Assembly (NCBI GenBank): GCA_015486895.1
Contig: WFQT01000109.1
Span: 1 to 7,008 of the forward strand
Length of the DNA: 7,008 nucleotides
Source: Anaerolineae bacterium
Lineage (GTDB): Bacteria; Chloroflexota; Anaerolineae; JAADDB01
Direction of reading: 5' to 3'
In this document: positions 5,503 to 7,008 of the stretch, one piece after another
Numbering within the stretch: position 1 is the first letter of the stretch
Layout of the letters: every line of letters begins with the position of its first letter
Notes under the pieces: generated by a model
What the model was told of the DNA's origin: nothing
What the model saw: the letters and a program-made list of their open reading frames with translations, nothing else
The model's database searches: none
Translations under genes and position numbers: made by a program

Positions 5503-6705
5503 TCACTTCACCAAAGAGCGCATTGCCTTCGCCAACCCATCACACACCTCATCCACTTGTTCTTCGGTCATGATACTTGAAAATGGCAACGCTAAGGAGG
5601 AGCGGGCGAGCGCTTCCGTGCGCGGGAAATCCCCCACCTGAAAGCCAAAGCGCTGCCGGTAAAATGGCTGAACGTGAATAGGATTGAAATAAGGGCGTGA
5701 GGGAATGCCAGCTTTTTCCAAAGAAGCCATTACTGTAGCGCGGTCAACGCCATTCGTAATACGCACTACGTAGACGAACCACGACATGTGCGTTGTTGTC
5801 TCAACCACAGGCCATGAAGCCACACCGGCAATGTGACCAAGGCGCTCATTATACCACTCAGCCACCCGAGCGCGTCGCCGAATCAAGTCATCAATGCGTG
5901 ACAACTGACCTAAACCTAAGACAGCACTCATTTCATCCAAACGATAATTGTAACCTAAGCGATCATGTTCCAACCAGGCACTGAAGATATCGCGCCCCTG
6001 GTTCAATAGAGAACGAAAAAGAGCCGCCCAGTCAGAGCGGTCAGTCACAATCATGCCCCCTTCACCGGTCGTCATCTGTTTATTGGGGTAGAAAGCAAAC
6101 ACCGCCACGTCACCCAAAGACCCAACCTTGTTCCCTTTGTATTCAGCGCCGATGGCTTCGCAGGCGTCCTCGACAACCCGCAGATCGTATTGCCGTGCCG
6201 TTTCAAGGATGGGATCCATGTTCACCGGTTGGCCAAAAACGTGAACAGGAAGGACCGCTTTTAGCCGCCGGTAATGTGTAGAAGCATCACGCAACGATGG
6301 TGGCAGCCAGTGTCGTGCTTGAGGGGCACCTGATCGGAGATCTTCAGCAGCAGCCGCAACCAATGCAGGATCAATATTCCCTGTCTCCGGGTCAACATCC
6401 ACAAAAATGGGAATGCCCCCCTCGTACAAGATCACGTTAGCAGAAGCGACAAAGGAAAACGGAGTCGTAATAACTAAGTCCCCCTCATTAATACCGGCTG
6501 CAATCATAGCTAAGTGCAGGCCCGCCGTGCCACTAGAAACACCAACTGCATGTTTAGTGCCCATATAGGCACTAAAAGCCGCCTCGAAGTCGCTTAGCTT
6601 TGGCCCCAAGCTTAAACGCCCGGACCGCAACACATCACCTACAGCAGAAATCTCCTCCTCGGTAATATAAGGAGCAGACATAGGAATGCGCATGTTCTGT
6701 ACCAT
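5503..6705 (-). CDS. DegT/DnrJ/EryC1/StrS family PLP aminotransferase (sugar nucleotide)
   Basis: A 400-residue fold-type I PLP enzyme. This family transfers an amino group, usually from glutamate, to a keto-sugar nucleotide in the cytoplasm to make an amino sugar for surface glycans. Visible features: VSSGTAGLHL (56-65) for cofactor phosphate binding; TTPFSFVASAN (80-90); VVEDACEAIGAEYKG (177-191), with D180 expected to pair with the pyridine nitrogen; FAFYPNKQMTTGEGGM (203-218), with K209 as the Schiff-base lysine; GYNYRLDEMSAVLGLGQL (251-268); and PYFNPIH (338-344). All key residues are present, so it is probably active. A charged insertion at about 122-148, before KAVLPVHVFGQP, makes it somewhat longer than many relatives. 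The ATG follows AGAGGA seven bases upstream and lies 29 bp after the preceding glycosyltransferase gene. The exact product (3-amino or 4-amino sugar, such as a perosamine-type sugar) cannot be fixed. Its G+C looks high: 39 of 60 in 5581-5640 and 37 of 60 in 6301-6360. Confidence 0.92.
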   Translation of the reverse strand: MVQNMRIPMSAPYITEEEISAVGDVLRSGRLSLGPKLSDFEAAFSAYMGTKHAVGVSSGTAGLHLAMIAAGINEGDLVITTPFSFVASANVILYEGGIPIFVDVDPETGNIDPALVAAAAEDLRSGAPQARHWLPPSLRDASTHYRRLKAVLPVHVFGQPVNMDPILETARQYDLRVVEDACEAIGAEYKGNKVGSLGDVAVFAFYPNKQMTTGEGGMIVTDRSDWAALFRSLLNQGRDIFSAWLEHDRLGYNYRLDEMSAVLGLGQLSRIDDLIRRRARVAEWYNERLGHIAGVASWPVVETTTHMSWFVYVVRITNGVDRATVMASLEKAGIPSRPYFNPIHVQPFYRQRFGFQVGDFPRTEALARSSLALPFSSIMTEEQVDEVCDGLAKAMRSLVK

Positions 6706-6712
6706 GTGTGTA

Positions 6713-6718
6713 TCCTCT
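6713..6718 (-). promoter_or_regulatory. Ribosome binding site of the aminotransferase gene
   Basis: AGAGGA lies seven bases before the ATG at 6705, in the 29-bp gap after the glycosyltransferase stop. It favours the first ATG over the second ATG at codon 5. Confidence 0.5.
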
Positions 6719-6734
6719 TCAGCAACAATGTAAC

Positions 6735-7008
6735 TTATAGTAACGCTTCATAGAGATTCAATAGACGCTGAGCAATCGCTTCCACAGCGTAGTTTTGGGT
6801 GATAAACGACTTGGCTGTTCGCCCTGCTACTTGAGCCAGGTGAGGGTTAGTTAAAACATACGAAACTGCTTGGGCTAACGCATCCGCGTTGCCCGGGGGG
6901 ACAAGCCAACCTGTCTCCCCATGTTGAATCAGTTCCGGTATTCCACCCACAGCAGAAGCAACCACCGGTTTACCCATGGCCATGGTCTCCAACAACGCCA
7001 TGGGAAGC
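6735..7008 (-). CDS. Family 4 (GT-B) glycosyltransferase, C-terminal part, enters from beyond window
   Basis: About 90 codons of the donor-binding end of a GT-B enzyme. The visible part begins LPMALLETMAMGKPVVASAV and continues GGIPELIQHGETGWLVPPGN. This is the second half of the EX7E region (the glutamate of LLET is the second E; the first lies off the window) followed by the usual loop that contacts the donor. The last segment (ADALAQAVSYVLTNPHLAQV and on to NLYEALL) forms the C-terminal helices that fold back on the N-terminal domain. The ATG at 7001 is internal to the conserved motif (LPMALLE) and is not the real start; the frame stays open to the edge. It stops 29 bp before the aminotransferase, consistent with one transcript. 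Donor and acceptor are unknown. The family assignment is strong. Confidence 0.88.
   Translation of the reverse strand, partial: LPMALLETMAMGKPVVASAVGGIPELIQHGETGWLVPPGNADALAQAVSYVLTNPHLAQVAGRTAKSFITQNYAVEAIAQRLLNLYEALL

Noticed and set aside
5254..5580. 108-residue plus-strand open frame crossing the gap and the aminotransferase 3' end.
   Set aside because: No recognisable motif, no good ribosome site, and its end is antisense to a well-supported gene. Judged a chance frame.
1..7008. CRISPR array, tRNA, rRNA or phage/defence genes.
   Set aside because: No regularly spaced repeats, tRNA-like clover sequences or related protein motifs were seen. The window is filled with glycan-synthesis genes.

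Overview
The window is a bacterial surface-polysaccharide (O-antigen, capsule or exopolysaccharide) gene cluster. Every convincing gene is on the minus strand, so the transcriptional order runs from base 7008 to base 1. Plus-strand open frames look like shadows of these genes. The host cannot be named from this sequence. Short intergenic gaps, Shine-Dalgarno-like sites and GTG/TTG starts fit a bacterium of middling GC, and the enzyme set itself is widespread.

Layout in transcription order: (1) 7008-6735, the C-terminal end of a GT-B family 4 glycosyltransferase, cut by the window edge. (2) 6705-5503, a DegT/DnrJ/EryC1-type PLP aminotransferase that probably makes an amino sugar nucleotide. 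(3) 5502-5044, a 459-bp gap with no confident gene, a perfect 10-bp hairpin and short open frames. (4) 5043-3649, a multi-membrane GT-C glycosyltransferase of the PMT_2/ArnT-like group. (5) 3570-2473, a family 4 glycosyltransferase. (6) 2469-1567, a family 2 glycosyltransferase. (7) 1555-245, an O-antigen polymerase/ligase-like membrane protein. (8) 245-1, the N-terminus of another family 4 glycosyltransferase, read from a GTG that overlaps the preceding stop by one base and running off the window.

Together the genes fit a Wzx/Wzy-type scheme. The aminotransferase supplies a modified sugar nucleotide, cytoplasmic GT2 and GT4 enzymes build the repeat unit on a lipid carrier, the Wzy-like protein polymerises or ligates it on the outer face of the inner membrane, and the GT-C enzyme may decorate it from a polyprenyl-phosphate sugar. 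No flippase, initiating sugar-phosphate transferase or chain-length regulator is visible here; they would lie outside. Genes 4-8 are closely packed (gaps of 78, 3 and 11 bp and a 1-bp overlap) and probably co-transcribed. The gap at 5044-5502 is the only clear break and may divide the cluster into two modules.

I found no RNA gene, CRISPR array or identifiable mobile element, and no strong case for a new system. The most worthwhile points are the content of the 459-bp gap, the in-frame TGA-GGC-TTG junction between the two glycosyltransferases, the uncertain start of the GT-C gene, and a compositional contrast between the polymerase gene and the aminotransferase gene.
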